A DNA stretch of 64,000 bases from Erythrocercus mccallii (Eukaryota; Chordata; Aves; Passeriformes; Dicruridae). The stretch's first letter is position 1, and each line of letters begins with the position of its first letter. The translations under genes and the position numbers were made by a program. Under the pieces are notes generated by a model. The model was given only the letters and a program-made list of their open reading frames with translations. It had not been told where the DNA came from and ran no database searches. The DNA lies in contig VZRG01000346.1 of NCBI GenBank assembly GCA_013397435.1, positions 124,001-188,000 on the forward strand, in the 5' to 3' direction. This document shows, piece by piece, positions 36,751-54,567 of the stretch.

Positions 36751-39700
36751 CATCCAGCTGATGGTCACGCTATGTGCCTTGGTTGGTGTACAAAGGTCGC
36801 CTCATCTTTCAGGCAGTGAACTATCTAGAGAGGAAGAATATCAGCCGAAGGAAGAGCCTCTGGGAAGCCCTGTAGACTGCTGGCAAACACTACCGAGACT
36901 GCAGCTATAAGTGAGTACGGACAGTATGGGAGCATGAAGAAGGCAGAAACCTCTGATGAGGCACCAGGTGTGCTTGGGCAGGGAAGGTGCACGAAGCAAA
37001 GCACTGGCCGTGGCAAAGAAGTTCTCACAACGAGCAGTTCTGTGAGCCTTGCCACACAAATCGTTTGCCATGTGGAGGCCCCTGCAGTCACCTGCACATA
37101 CTGCCACCCAGGTTTCCTCCCCTTTTCTCCTTTCAATCAGTGGCACTTTGGCTCTTGAGCTGGAGGGACTGGCAACATAGTGGACAATCATTACTAAAAT
37201 CAGCAGACACAAGCTATGTACAAATAAACACATCACAGAAATTTCAAACATATTTGGCAGCTCTCATACTTACATCACCTTACCTACCTTCAAGTATCAC
37301 CAACAAGGACACGCATTCAAAAAGACTGTATTGACACCTGTGTCAATGCACTTAACTTTATCTGACTGGTAACAGCAGTATAACTTTTCTGCTCAAATTA
37401 ACGTAAATTAAAACCAATTAAAACATGGACCCTAATAACTCCCTCCCTAGGATGATCACAAAGATCATATTCTACCAGTATTTGTTTATGTGAATTCACT
37501 AATTCCTGTACACCGCAAAATACCATAACATCATGAAGAATCCATGTCAGAGATCCCACTGTTGCTGTGTGACACTGACACTGGTGTTTTCTTGGAATTT
37601 TCCATCTAAACTGCATCTTTTACGCTACTCTAGTGCGAAAATTTGATGAACTGGGAACACGCCCTTTCCTGCTGAATTCTGGAATTCTTATAAGAATCTT
37701 TTTGGTCATAAATACTGCTTTTTTTTCTACAGTCTCTAAAGTGAGAAAGCAAATGCATTCCTCTAGTTTAAATTTTCTAAATTTGTAGACATTTTTTCCT
37801 TAATTCAGTTAACCTGAATCACATGGCTTTTTGTTTTGTTTTCACAAATGTTTTCTTTATTTCCAGTCAATCTAATGTTTGATAATCATGATTTTCAGTC
37901 ATTTTTCATTGTTGAGATCACATGAGTTTCCTTTGGAGTGGTCTTTTGTGTAGCTGTATTAATAGTTTAGTGGCCTCACCAGCCATTCTGGGGAAATGCT
38001 TAATCACATATATAAAGCAGCAGGTGGGATCCATGCAGTCCTATCTAGACCTCTGTCATGTAGAAGTCTACATCTAATATAGGGTCCCTCCATACACGAG
38101 GAAGAATTAAGCATCTTTAGCACATGAGTCATGTCATCCTAAAGTTGATACCTAGAATAGGTCAGATGATTTGTGCCCTAAAATTGCTCCTATTTCTCTA
38201 TGTTAAATAACAAGTCATTTATATCTTGATGTCTCAATTCTAGCAGCTTCAAGTGAGATGAGATTAATGAATAGTCTTATATCCAGGTTTATGTCATGCT
38301 TTGAAATACCCTAAAAATTCTTATTTGTCAAGAAAACTGAAAATAGCATTACTTTTTATATTATTCTACATTTGTATATATAAAAAAGAAGCTTTTAAAA
38401 GTTTTCTGCCTCAAGACATTTTAGTAAAAATGGCAAATGCCATGTGTTTCATGGGAAAGTCATAACACCTCTCTTTTTAATAACTGAGTCTTTCAGTTCT
38501 CTGTCTGTAAGGTTGGGAAATAAATGAGTTTGATACATTAAAGGTCCAGAATAAGAACCTACTCTTGGTGAAATTATACAATGTGGGGGGACTTTAACAA
38601 AAAAAAACCCAAACCAAAAAAACGACCAAGAAAAAACTGTTTTGGCAGGCTGAATTATTTTTTAAATGACACTCAAAATTTATATGTGAAAAGATCTTTT
38701 AAAACTAAACTAGTTGGCCGAGTACAGGTGAAACAGTTTTCTTTTAAAAGTGTCATAATATCTAAAACCTGACAGAGGTGTCACATTAATGTGGTACATG
38801 TGAGGAGAATGTGTGCCAGGAACTCCTCAAGAAATTCAGGATCCTTCTGACCAGTTCTGCTCTCAGGAGTTAAAATCCTGCATAAAGCTGATGACTAAGC
38901 TGTTGATGACTCACTGTGGCAGATGCAGTCTTTAATTCCAGGAGGGTATAAGGGAAGTGGGTGTGAATCTCGCGTAGAGGGGAGCTAGGGATGTTCCTGC
39001 CTCAGTGTATTGGGGATAAAAGTGTAGGTTTTTAATACAGTCCCAGCTATCAGCAATGCCAAAATTCTGTAAGGGGTAAGTTTGATATTACACATCACAC
39101 ATAGATTTTATGTGGAGCAAGGTTGGAACACCACCTACTCACAGATGGGTATAATTTTGGGGATGTCCTGCATAATTCATGTGTGGCTTTGATACTTATG
39201 AGTAATTCAGACATCAAAGCCTCAACTTAGATAACACTTTTATGACACTAAACTTCCTATAGCAAATAACCTGTGGGCTTTCATTTAGATCCCTTTAAAA
39301 AAAAGGCAACTATACCAATACTTTTTTCTTTACCTTCAGATATTTTTCATAAAGTAAGCTAGTGTGAAGTACAAGATAGAGAATACTGAAGCCTGAAGTA
39401 CAGAAAAAAAAATCCATATAATATTCTTCACTGGGACTTCACTGGGAAATGTAAATTTAAAGCACTAGGAAGGAGTTGTGAACCTCTTTCCTGAGAGCAC
39501 ACCAGATACCAGGCCCTTATGGTCACTCTGCTTTATCAGTGGCACAAACCTTCACTTTTCCACAGTCCGATTTTTTAACAAGCAATTTTATGTTCTCTTC
39601 CAAGTTAGCCATTATGCATGGAAAAATCTCCCCATTAATAACTGTAAAGCTCCTTTATTGTTCTCCTTCAAATCTCCTTAAAACTTCCTTCTGACACCAA

Positions 39701-40980
39701 ACACTTGTCACTGGCTGGGCCTGTTGCTTTTTATTCTCAAGGCTGTTTTTCCCTTATCCTTCCCCCATGGGTTTGTACTATACACCTGTTGTCTTTCATC
39801 ATGGGTTAAGATCATAAGCTCTTTGGGCATAGACCATCTCTCTTATTACATGTGTCTACAGTATCCGACACAATGGAACTGTGAGCCCTGAATGGGGCCT
39901 CTGGGTACTGCCATGATCCACTTGATAAAGAATGATGATTTTTGACATGGTGAGTTCTGCAGTTTTTCCCAAGTCATTCTGCAGTTGTTCATGCTGATAT
40001 AACCAGTGTGTGAGAGGAGTGTCCTTAAATCATAAAAAAAAGGGTAAATTCTGCAGAACTATTTGCCAGAGAGCAAGGACTTCACTACTTTGGTGTTGGG
40101 ATTTTTTTTTCTGTTCCTGCATAAATGCATGGGCTGACACACAGCAACTGTTTCTTTTTGTGGGTTTGTACAGAACTAGAGTGATGTGACCCTGCTCTGA
40201 AACTTCAGCATCCTGTCCTTCAAATTGCAATAAAGACTGTTGAAGTCAAATAAAAGGGGGGTGGCTCGTGCGCCACTGGAGTGAGTCAGTTCCCTGAAGG
40301 TCTGTGTGGATTCAGGACACAGCTTTTCCCTGCTGCAGTTTCCCTGCTAGACATGGAAACTAGTCTCTCTCCCTCTTCTCGGATTTAGTCACATTGCCAA
40401 GCAGGGGGATGCAGGAAAGCTGCACCAGTCAGAGCTGGACTGCTGGCTTTTGTGGTGGGGAAGGCAAGTAGAGCCACCCCCTCCACTGCATGCCCATGGA
40501 GCAGGAGGATATGCAGAGTCGACTATTTTTAATTAACCCCCTTGCAAAATTCTCCTTCTCTAGAGTCCTCTTTCTAGGCTCCACCAATGACCTTCCCGGA
40601 CCCCGCTACCTCCGCGGTGCACATCATCATTCACACCATGCAATCTCTTCCCCCAGCCCCCAAGATATTATGTTTCTCCTCCTTTTCTCCCTGCCTCTCT
40701 TTCTCCCCTCACCATTCCCAAAAGAGCCTGTCTTTAGGTTTTGTGCTGAATTCAGGGAGCTGCCGGAGTGTCCTCTCCCTCGTGCGAGGCTCCGCACCGT
40801 GCCCAGTCCTTGAGCTCTGCTCAAGAACACTTTTGCAAATGCAGGATACCCTCTTGTCTCTTTGCTGATTCACACAGCCCTTTTCGAAGGGCAAAACCAC
40901 AATAACACCAATTCTGGGTATGACAAGAAGAAACAGAAACCCTCTCTCCCCTCGCCGAGTCTCTCCCGACAGTTTTAAAT
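36751..40980. other. Intergenic DNA upstream of FGF9
   Basis: Mostly AT-rich with no recognised gene. Pyrimidine-rich patches appear around 40640-40720. AP-1-like heptamers occur at 38907-38913 (TGACTCA) and 40282-40288 (TGAGTCA), which is not more than chance would allow. The interval may hold distal FGF9 control elements, but nothing in the sequence alone singles one out. Confidence 0.5.
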
Positions 40981-40991
40981 AACTTCATTTT

Positions 40992-41019
40992 GGGGGGCGC
41001 GGAGGGGCGGGACGGGGGG
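40992..41019 (+). promoter_or_regulatory. Potential G-quadruplex in the FGF9 upstream island
   Basis: Four G-runs of 6, 4, 3 and 6 are separated by loops of 6, 1 and 2 bases on the plus strand, satisfying the usual four-run pattern (G3 or more, loops up to 7). About 600 bp upstream of the TATA box. Folding is inferred. Confidence 0.55.
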
Positions 41020-41538
41020 CAAAGAGGACACATACTTCGCACCTTATCTCTCCCCATACCACCTCCTGCTCGCTTCTCCCTTCCCTCCACCGCGATCTTA
41101 CAAGCTGGGGCCCAGCGAGGAGCCACGGTCGGCCCGCGGGGCGTCCCGGGCGGCTGCAGGGCCCCGGCGCTCCCCGCAGTGGCAGCGGCATCCCCGACAC
41201 TGCCCCCCCGGCAGCGCAGCAGGGGCAGAGAGGGAGGGCTGCGGACTGCCGGGACCGGGGACCAGAGTGGAGAAGGCAAAAACTGCGGCGTGGACAGTAA
41301 CGACCCCCATCAGCCGCCCCAGCTCCCGAACTTCCCGCGGCCCGCCGGTTTGCCCGGCGGAGCTGAGTTTGAACCCCGCTTGGGACAGCGGCAGCCCGGT
41401 TACCTGCGGCAGAGCGGGCCGGGGCCGGGCTGCGGAGCGGTGCGGGGCGGGCTCGCCTCCGCCTCCCCTGCGGCGGGGCCGGGCCCCGGGCCGAGCTCGG
41501 GCTGGGCGGGCAGGGCTCTGCCCGCCCCGCTCCCCCCG

Positions 41539-41543
41539 CCAAT
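41539..41543 (+). promoter_or_regulatory. CCAAT box, FGF9 promoter
   Basis: CCAAT in the context ccgCCAATgtc, 68 bp upstream of the TATA box. This is the usual spacing for NF-Y-type sites in a core promoter. Confidence 0.55.
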
Positions 41544-41610
41544 GTCAGGGGGGACTCGGGCTATGCGGGCATCTCCCGAGGAGCCCGCTTCCCGCAGCGG
41601 GCGGGCGCGG

Positions 41611-41617
41611 TATATTT
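41611..41617 (+). promoter_or_regulatory. TATA box, FGF9 core promoter
   Basis: TATATTT embedded in GC-rich DNA (gcgcggTATATTTagc). It stands out from its surroundings, lies 26-34 bp before a plausible start region at about 41638-41648, and is in the right orientation for FGF9. The start site itself is inferred. Confidence 0.7.
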
Positions 41618-41825
41618 AGCATCGCGTAGCTTTATTCCTCCCCCAAAGTTTCGCCCACTTATTTATTTATTTGCCGGCGAGCGCCGCGCTGCCGCAGAGC
41701 GGCAAGAGCCGCTCCGCGCCGTGCCGAGCACTGGAAGCGGCTCGGTATTGCAGCAGGTAGGGCTGAGCGCTAGGACCTCGGAGAATCCTTCCAGCAGCAA
41801 TCAGGACTACCTTAAACCCAGCCCA

Positions 41826-42026
41826 ATGCCTCTTCCTGCGCCACTCTGCGTGCTGGATGGAGATCCACAGTCAAGAGCTGCAGCTCAGTGCTGGAGTACA
41901 ACATTTCACAGGGAGCCCTGCAGAAGCAACACCTGTTTCGAGCCAGCCAAGAAAGACACAAGCACTTGTATGTTGCTGCTTTGCTTGTGGATCGTCAATA
42001 ATCCTAAACCAGTGGACATCTGCTGA
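41826..42026 (+). other. FGF9 upstream ORF 1 (66 codons)
   Basis: ATG at 41826, TGA at 42024-42026, encoding 66 residues beginning MPLPAPLC. It ends 650 nt before the FGF9 start. The product resembles no family I know. Its relevance is positional: a scanning ribosome from the predicted cap site would meet it first. Confidence 0.55.
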
Positions 42027-42048
42027 GCCTCCTGAGAATTCTGGATAA
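41857..42048 (+). other. FGF9 upstream ORF 2 (63 codons), overlapping uORF 1
   Basis: ATG at 41857 (context ctggATGg, G at -3 and +4: strong), stop at 42046-42048, 63 residues beginning MEIHSQEL. It overlaps uORF 1 in a different frame, so only one of the two can be read by any ribosome. The better start context makes this the more likely to be translated. Confidence 0.55.
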
Positions 42049-42067
42049 TAGATTTGGACGTCAAAAG

Positions 42068-42110
42068 TTTTTTTTTTCCTTTTTCTTTTTTCCTTTTTTT
42101 TTTTTTTTTT
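42068..42110 (+). promoter_or_regulatory. 43-nt polypyrimidine tract in the FGF9 leader
   Basis: An unbroken run of T and C, mostly T, inside the 5' UTR, between the overlapping uORFs and uORF 3. Such tracts bind PTB-type proteins and are found in cellular internal ribosome entry segments. A splice-acceptor role is also possible, as a CAG occurs shortly downstream at 42121-42123. Function is inferred. Confidence 0.6.
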
Positions 42111-42164
42111 GGATTTATCTCAGCCAACAACGTGAGATTTCCCCCCTCCCCCTTTGCAGGATTC

Positions 42165-42257
42165 ATGCTGATGTATGCAGTCTGTTATAGAGTAAAAACA
42201 GCGCATGCCTTTCTGGAGTCAGAATCCATAAATCCTGACGTAGCCTGTGCATCTTAA
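42165..42257 (+). other. FGF9 upstream ORF 3 (30 codons)
   Basis: ATG at 42165, a second in-frame ATG at 42171, stop at 42255-42257. Encodes 30 residues beginning MLMYAVCY. It lies between the pyrimidine tract and the coding start. Confidence 0.5.
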
Positions 42258-42296
42258 AAAAAAAAATCCCTATAACGCCTAGGTATTTAAGTTGCT

Positions 42297-42386
42297 ATGG
42301 TCATTCTTATCTTAAACCAAATGGAGAAACTACGGATTTTTTTCTTTATTACAGTTGGATGGGCTGAAGACCGTATTGCTTGCTAA
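42297..42386 (+). other. FGF9 upstream ORF 4 (29 codons)
   Basis: ATG at 42297 in moderate context, stop TAA at 42384-42386, 29 residues beginning MVILILNQ. A fifth, 17-codon frame follows at 42400-42453. All end well upstream of the FGF9 ATG. Confidence 0.5.
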
Positions 42387-42661
42387 GAGCTGGGGATATA
42401 TGCATTTATATAGATATGCACATCTATATGTTTATAAATATGTCAGTGTGTGAGTATAAAGTGGTGGTTTCTTAGACTAACTGGTTTGACCTTGAACCTG
42501 TACCAGTCAAAACAGAATATTACTTTTATTTATGCATTTAATGGATTGAAGAAAGAACATTTTCTCTGTAACTGCGCTAGGGAGGGGAGAGGAGTGGAAT
42601 ATACCTAATCTTATATCTCCTGGGTTTGGCACCATCATTATTGTTTATTCTCGTTCTCTAA

Positions 42662-49528
<6,867 letters not shown>

Positions 49529-49859
49529 TAGCCTTGGGCAGTTATGATCCTTACATTCTGTAGGGGAAACAATTGCTAGCTCCTATAAGCTCCCATTGCA
49601 CCATGTGTGTGTGCTGTATGAGCACTCTTTCTGCTCTGAATATCTTGCAATCTAATTCAAAACAAGACCCTGTGTGTGACATAATGAATGTGGGAGAGGG
49701 AAAAGGTGACAAAATCAGGAATGAGTAATAATGCAGATGAATGGCAATTTAGATACAAACAATAGAGACTGATGGCCAGAGCCGGACACTGAAGACTAAA
49801 GGACGTACTATAAGATTTGTAAATGTCTCCTGTCAGTAGAAACCTAAATCAAGACAAAG

Positions 49860-51170
49860 TGGATTCCTTTTGTGTGTAGGCAGAGAGTTTTCTAGGAATT
49901 GACAAAATAAGGTAGAGGGGGAGGGAAAGGGTGGCATATGTGGATGAGAGAATGAGAAGCAGGAGTGTGACAGAAGTTATAAAAAATATAGGAATGAGGG
50001 CAAGAGGCTTGGTGGTCTTGTCCTGAAAGTTTCCCTGATGCTCCCTGAGGGATGGCAGCAGGAGTGAGTAACGGGTGGGAGGGAGGAGTAAAACTTGGTA
50101 TTTCAGATGTGGGAGTTTGCCAGCCTACCTGCAGCTGATGGGTGACTGTTCTTGGCAGCATGGGCTGTCTTCCAGAGGGAGAGAGAGTGTGTGTCTGTAT
50201 GACGTGGCTCTTACCTGGGAGTATTTGAGGCATCTGATGTACAACGAGCTTCCTACCCTGGGTAGATCGTGGGCAAGTTCATCTGAAATTTGGAAGATAA
50301 CTCCCCAGATGGTCGAAGGCAACCTCTTCTAGCAGTAAAATATCAACCTTCAAAGCTTACAAGGACTAGAGAAACAGTTGTATTTGAGGAAGAGGGTGGT
50401 GGGATTGAAGGGTAAGCAAATACCTGAATCAAAGTGAAGCTGTGCATTCACAGGAGTTCATTAGAGGCAGAGGAGAAGGTTACAACAGTCCATTGGTAGT
50501 GTAAATGTTGCAGAGAAACACAAAAAAAACCAAGTTAAAGTGATAGAGAAGGGCTTTGAATGTAGCTGAAGATACCTGTGTCACAGGGGAGTAGTAGTAA
50601 CAGGGAACAGATGGCAGCGAGAGTAGGGGAAAATATGAGAAGAGGGTGGTGAGTGGACAGGTGAAAACAGAAGGGGTAAGAGGGAAGTCCACCCTCCATG
50701 CATATTATCCATGTAGGAGAATGAGCAAGTGAAACCAGGAAAGTCCAGCAGAAGTGTTTCCATAAGGGTGTCCAGGTTCACTGATCTCTTTCTAGTAAAA
50801 TTCTTTGTGAGAGAGATGAAGAGGATTATCTTCTGAACAAAGAGCAAGCTAGGTGAGGAAGCTGGAGGATACAGATAATGACAGTACAGTGTATGTGGGA
50901 GGCAGAAAAAGAGGTGGTAAAATGAGGGGCAAGAGGATGGAGGATGAATGGACATGGGATAACGGGAGATGAGAGACGGTGAGAGCCAGTGAGTGGGAAA
51001 GGCCAAAGAGAAGGGATTTAGCATAAATGTCAATATGGAGCAGGTGAAGCTTGGAAGGATGGAGAGGGAGTGAGAAAAGGAATGGATGCAGTGACAGATG
51101 TAAACCAGTTGCCTGTGAGGAGTAAGTTGTAATATGTCACAGTCCTTGTGCAGCTGATGAATGTGATAAA
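49860..51170. repeat. Purine-rich, G/A-skewed block in FGF9 intron 2
   Basis: The plus strand is heavily skewed to G and A, with recurrent GGAGG, GAGGG and GAGAGAG words for about 1.3 kb. It is interrupted by ordinary sequence near 50100-50350. The complementary minus strand is therefore Ser/Pro/Leu/His-codon rich and nearly stop-free over a 199-codon frame at 50581-51180. No repeat family is recognised. It may be a degenerate simple-sequence region. Confidence 0.5.
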
Positions 51171-53883
51171 GAACTAGCAAAGTACCTGAGTAAGTCAGGT
51201 TCAGTTAGGCAGCAAAAAGGCAGAACAACAACAGTAATATGAATCAGTAATGTTGATAATCATCAGTAAGAGTAATTGTTTAAACATATAAACATAGTGA
51301 ATCAGTTACTCTGCATTTCAGATATTCTGAGACAGGAAATATGGTCATTGATAGAGCTTAAATGCATAGACTTGGGAAAGCAAATGTTACATCACTTTCC
51401 TGTGCAATTTATGTTTTGTATTTGCAATATGTTTGACTGTCAGAGTGAATTATGCAAGGCATTCTTTGCAGAAGAAATATGCACAAGAAATTCTTTGTAA
51501 ATTAGTAAACTCATTGCACTTATAAAATAGTTGTTCCACGAACAGCAGTTCTAAAGGAGCCTGCTTTCCTAAGGAGTTGTGTCTCACAGCAGAAAACATG
51601 GGTCTCTCTGACATTCTGTCCCTGCAGTAGCACAAATTCCTCAGCCTTTTGTGTTTCTTGTATGGAGAAAGAGACGGTATTAGCTGTCCATGCTCACCGG
51701 ACTGTCAGTTTGCAGGGATTACATAGCTCACCACTCCCAAGTGGGACGTGCAAATGATTTCTCTTCTTTACCCTGCCTCTGATCAGTTGCAGAACTGATA
51801 GGAACTTAATTTTCTTGAAGACCTTTGCCTCCTGATTGAAACTGGTTGACAAGCTAAGGAAGGAGAGACAAGCAGGCAAATGGATGTACAGTATAATTGG
51901 ATAACCTCTTTTTCCTAAGAAATGACACTAAAAATATGAAGCCATTCATAATGGAGAACTGGCAATCTCTGGGGCTAGAACGCAAAGTTCATGTTAAAAT
52001 CTGATGGATGATATGGCTTATTGTCAGCCTCCAGAGATGAGACATACTAAAGAGTGATGGTAATTGAATTACATTACTTCCAATGAAATATAACCTCTAA
52101 TGGCTACTCAGTGTGATGCTGCTTTAAAGCCTTGTCAACACTAGCAATCCTAGTGCCTATATTTCAGCAACTGTCAGCTCTCTTAGAAACACTGAGATAA
52201 GCAGGCCTCAGAGAAGATTTTTGTGTAGAATTGGCTGAACATTAAGTGACAGTGTTTTGCTTTGGGTATTGATCAAAAAACCGCAATTAATTGGGAATGA
52301 AGTTCCCTGATGGGAGCAAATGTTGCAGCTTGAACCAGAAGCAAGGCATAATCCAACACAGAATTATCTCTGTGGCAAAGTAGAAGATCAGGTTAAATGA
52401 GATTAGTTTTGAGACTGATATGTGGTAGACTGTGAAAAACTTAAATCAGTTTTTCACCTGCATAAAGCAGAGCAACCTCTTTAGCTGAACTTTTCTGTAG
52501 CATCTGTAAGTTGTCCTTGTGCTGCTCTGCTGTGAGGTGGATCCCTCTGTCTTGGTTTCTTCCCTAGGGGCTGTGAATAGCATCAGCTTTGTCATGGAGC
52601 AGGTGGCTGTGTTTCCTAGGATGGGAAACCCACAGCTGAGTAGCAGCCTAAGAAATACTTGGTCTTGCTCTACACCAGCATTGTGGATCTAAGTATGTTC
52701 TTAGACTCACAGCTTGGAAGGCATTCAGTGCTTGACACTACTGAATAGATGCCCTGTGTCTGACACTATCATATTTATATTCTAATTACTACATGAAAAA
52801 TACATCAGGCATGAACCAAATCAGTGACCTAAAAGGCTTCTATCTTTCTATATTTGTGTTTGAAACATTTGACATAGGAAGATTTTTCCCAGCATAATTG
52901 TGGTGCCACTGGAGGTGGAACATATGGCAAAGCAGAGCAGCCAGGGTGGGTGATTGCTGCCAGTTTTCATGAAAGACAACAGTAAAGGCAGTTTCAGCAT
53001 ATCTTGATCCAGACCTGTTCCTCTCGGCCTTCTCAAAGTTCTGCTTTCCTCATAGATTAGCTGCCTGACAAACTTCCCACCTCCCCGCTCTCACAGGGGG
53101 CAGTTCCTGCTGCATTTTCTGGTCAGAAGAGCACAGTGCCTCTCATGCTGCTTTCAGGCAGATGTGTAACATAATATGGCTGTCCTCAAATTCCTCCTCG
53201 TGCAATGGATTTAGCCAGGGAAAGCTGAAAATACCTGCACATGGTGCTGCAGAGAAACCAGTGGTAGCTACCTGACAATGACTTGGAGACTGGTTAGTGA
53301 CAGCAGCTTTCCCTCCTGTCTCATCTGTCCTTGCTTTCCCTTTCCCTTGCCTTTCCCTGGCTGCCTGCAGCTATGACTCATCATGTTTCACAGCAGCTAC
53401 TGTGCTTGTCACTGGAAAGGAGGAAAAATGCAAACTACAGATAGGACCCAAAGGGTGTTAGGGCAAGACATGAAGATCTTTTCCTTCCCAAGTGCCAAAC
53501 AGCTCTTTCCAACAGGTCTGGCAAGAATATTAGCAAATGTGTCTTAGCTGTGTTCCTCAGGGCCGTGCCATGGAGGGAGGGAGGACTTTCTGATTGATCC
53601 CACAACCTTTATGCTTTTGTAGGCTGTCCCCATTGTCATGCTGCCCTTGGGAATATTAACAGCTGCCACCCATGAGGCAGGCTGTGGTTTGTCCCCCATG
53701 GGTGCCCATCATTCCCACTGCAGGCTGTCCTCTGAGTGACTTCTGTGCTACCTCAAACACAGACCATGCAGGAACATGTGGCACCCTAGCCTCAGCTGCC
53801 CTGGTTGTCCCGGGTTTTTCTGCAGTAGAGAGCTGTGCCTGACTGATCTCCCACAGACATACACCTACCCCATTCCTCTTCCC

Positions 53884-54087
53884 AGACTGGATATAAAGAA
53901 AAATTTTTTTAGTGGTGGGTGTGGTGAGGCACAGGAACAGGTTGCCAAGAGACACTGTAGATGCCTCATTGCTAAAAACATTCAAAGTCAGGTTGGACTG
54001 GGCTCTGAGCAACCTGATGTAGTTGAAGATGTGCATTGCGGTGGGCTTGGATTAAATGTAGATATACAAAACCAAACCATTCTGTGA
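53884..54087 (+). mobile_element. CR1 LINE 3'-tail fragment
   Basis: Carries 'gactggatataaagaaaaat', 'ggtgaggcacaggaacaggt', 'tgccaagagacactgtagat', 'gttggactgggctctgagca' and a terminal 'ccattctgtg'. This is the ordered tail of a CR1 element in plus orientation, with small deletions near the 3' end. Confidence 0.85.
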
Positions 54088-54526
54088 AATGCTGGTGCCT
54101 CCACTGCTCCTTGTGCCCTTGGAAGGTGACAAAAGACAGCTCAGGTTGGGTGCTCAGGAGGAATATTGGTAGTTGGAAGACCTGGAGCAGCTACCAGGAA
54201 AGTTGTGCAGGTGGGGAGAGGAAGGCAGGAGTGAAGGTGGTGGAGTTGTTGAGGAAGGAGAAAAGAGTGCTTGGAAGGAGAGCTCAGGGGAGCACACAGA
54301 GAGAAGCTTCATTTACTCACAGAGCTGCTGGGACAGAGCTGAAGTTCCCAGATCAGGAGCCAGGGAGGGAAGCTCCAGACCTCTGGGTTGCAGACTTACA
54401 GGGTGTGTGCTGCAAGGTGAGATGTAGGAACGCTTTTAACAGGGTCATAAATTGCTGTCCTTCAAAAAACGAACTGAAAGCTTGATCTGGGAGACTAAAC
54501 TTGCCTTTTGCTCCTAAAACACTGGG

Positions 54527-54567
54527 GAGAGGGTGGAGGAGGAGGGGGGAGAGAGAGAGAGAGAGCA
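54527..54567. repeat. GA-rich simple repeat
   Basis: GGAGAGGGTGGAGGAGG-type DNA passing into (GA)n, about 40 bp, in FGF9 intron 2. Confidence 0.7.

Larger units (their letters stand above)
40985..41760. promoter_or_regulatory. FGF9: FGF9 promoter CpG island
   Basis: CpG-dense DNA starting sharply at about 40985 and running across the TATA box. It contains several GC boxes, including GGGCGGG near 41504 and GC-rich runs at 40992-41019. It lies directly upstream of the FGF9 leader and is the expected promoter-proximal region. Long frames on both strands (for example 40990-41619 plus and 40985-41542 minus) are composition artefacts. Confidence 0.75.

Noticed and set aside
38907..40288. AP-1-like heptamers TGACTCA (38907) and TGAGTCA (40282) upstream of FGF9
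   Set aside because: Seven-base matches are expected several times by chance in 64 kb, and nothing else supports an enhancer here.
40985..41619. Frames of 185-209 codons on both strands at the FGF9 promoter
   Set aside because: CpG-island composition artefacts overlapping the core promoter. No conserved protein is expected or recognised.
41721..41825. Extension of uORF 1 upstream to a GTG at 41721
   Set aside because: There is no reason to prefer a GTG start in a vertebrate leader. The first ATG in the frame is at 41826.
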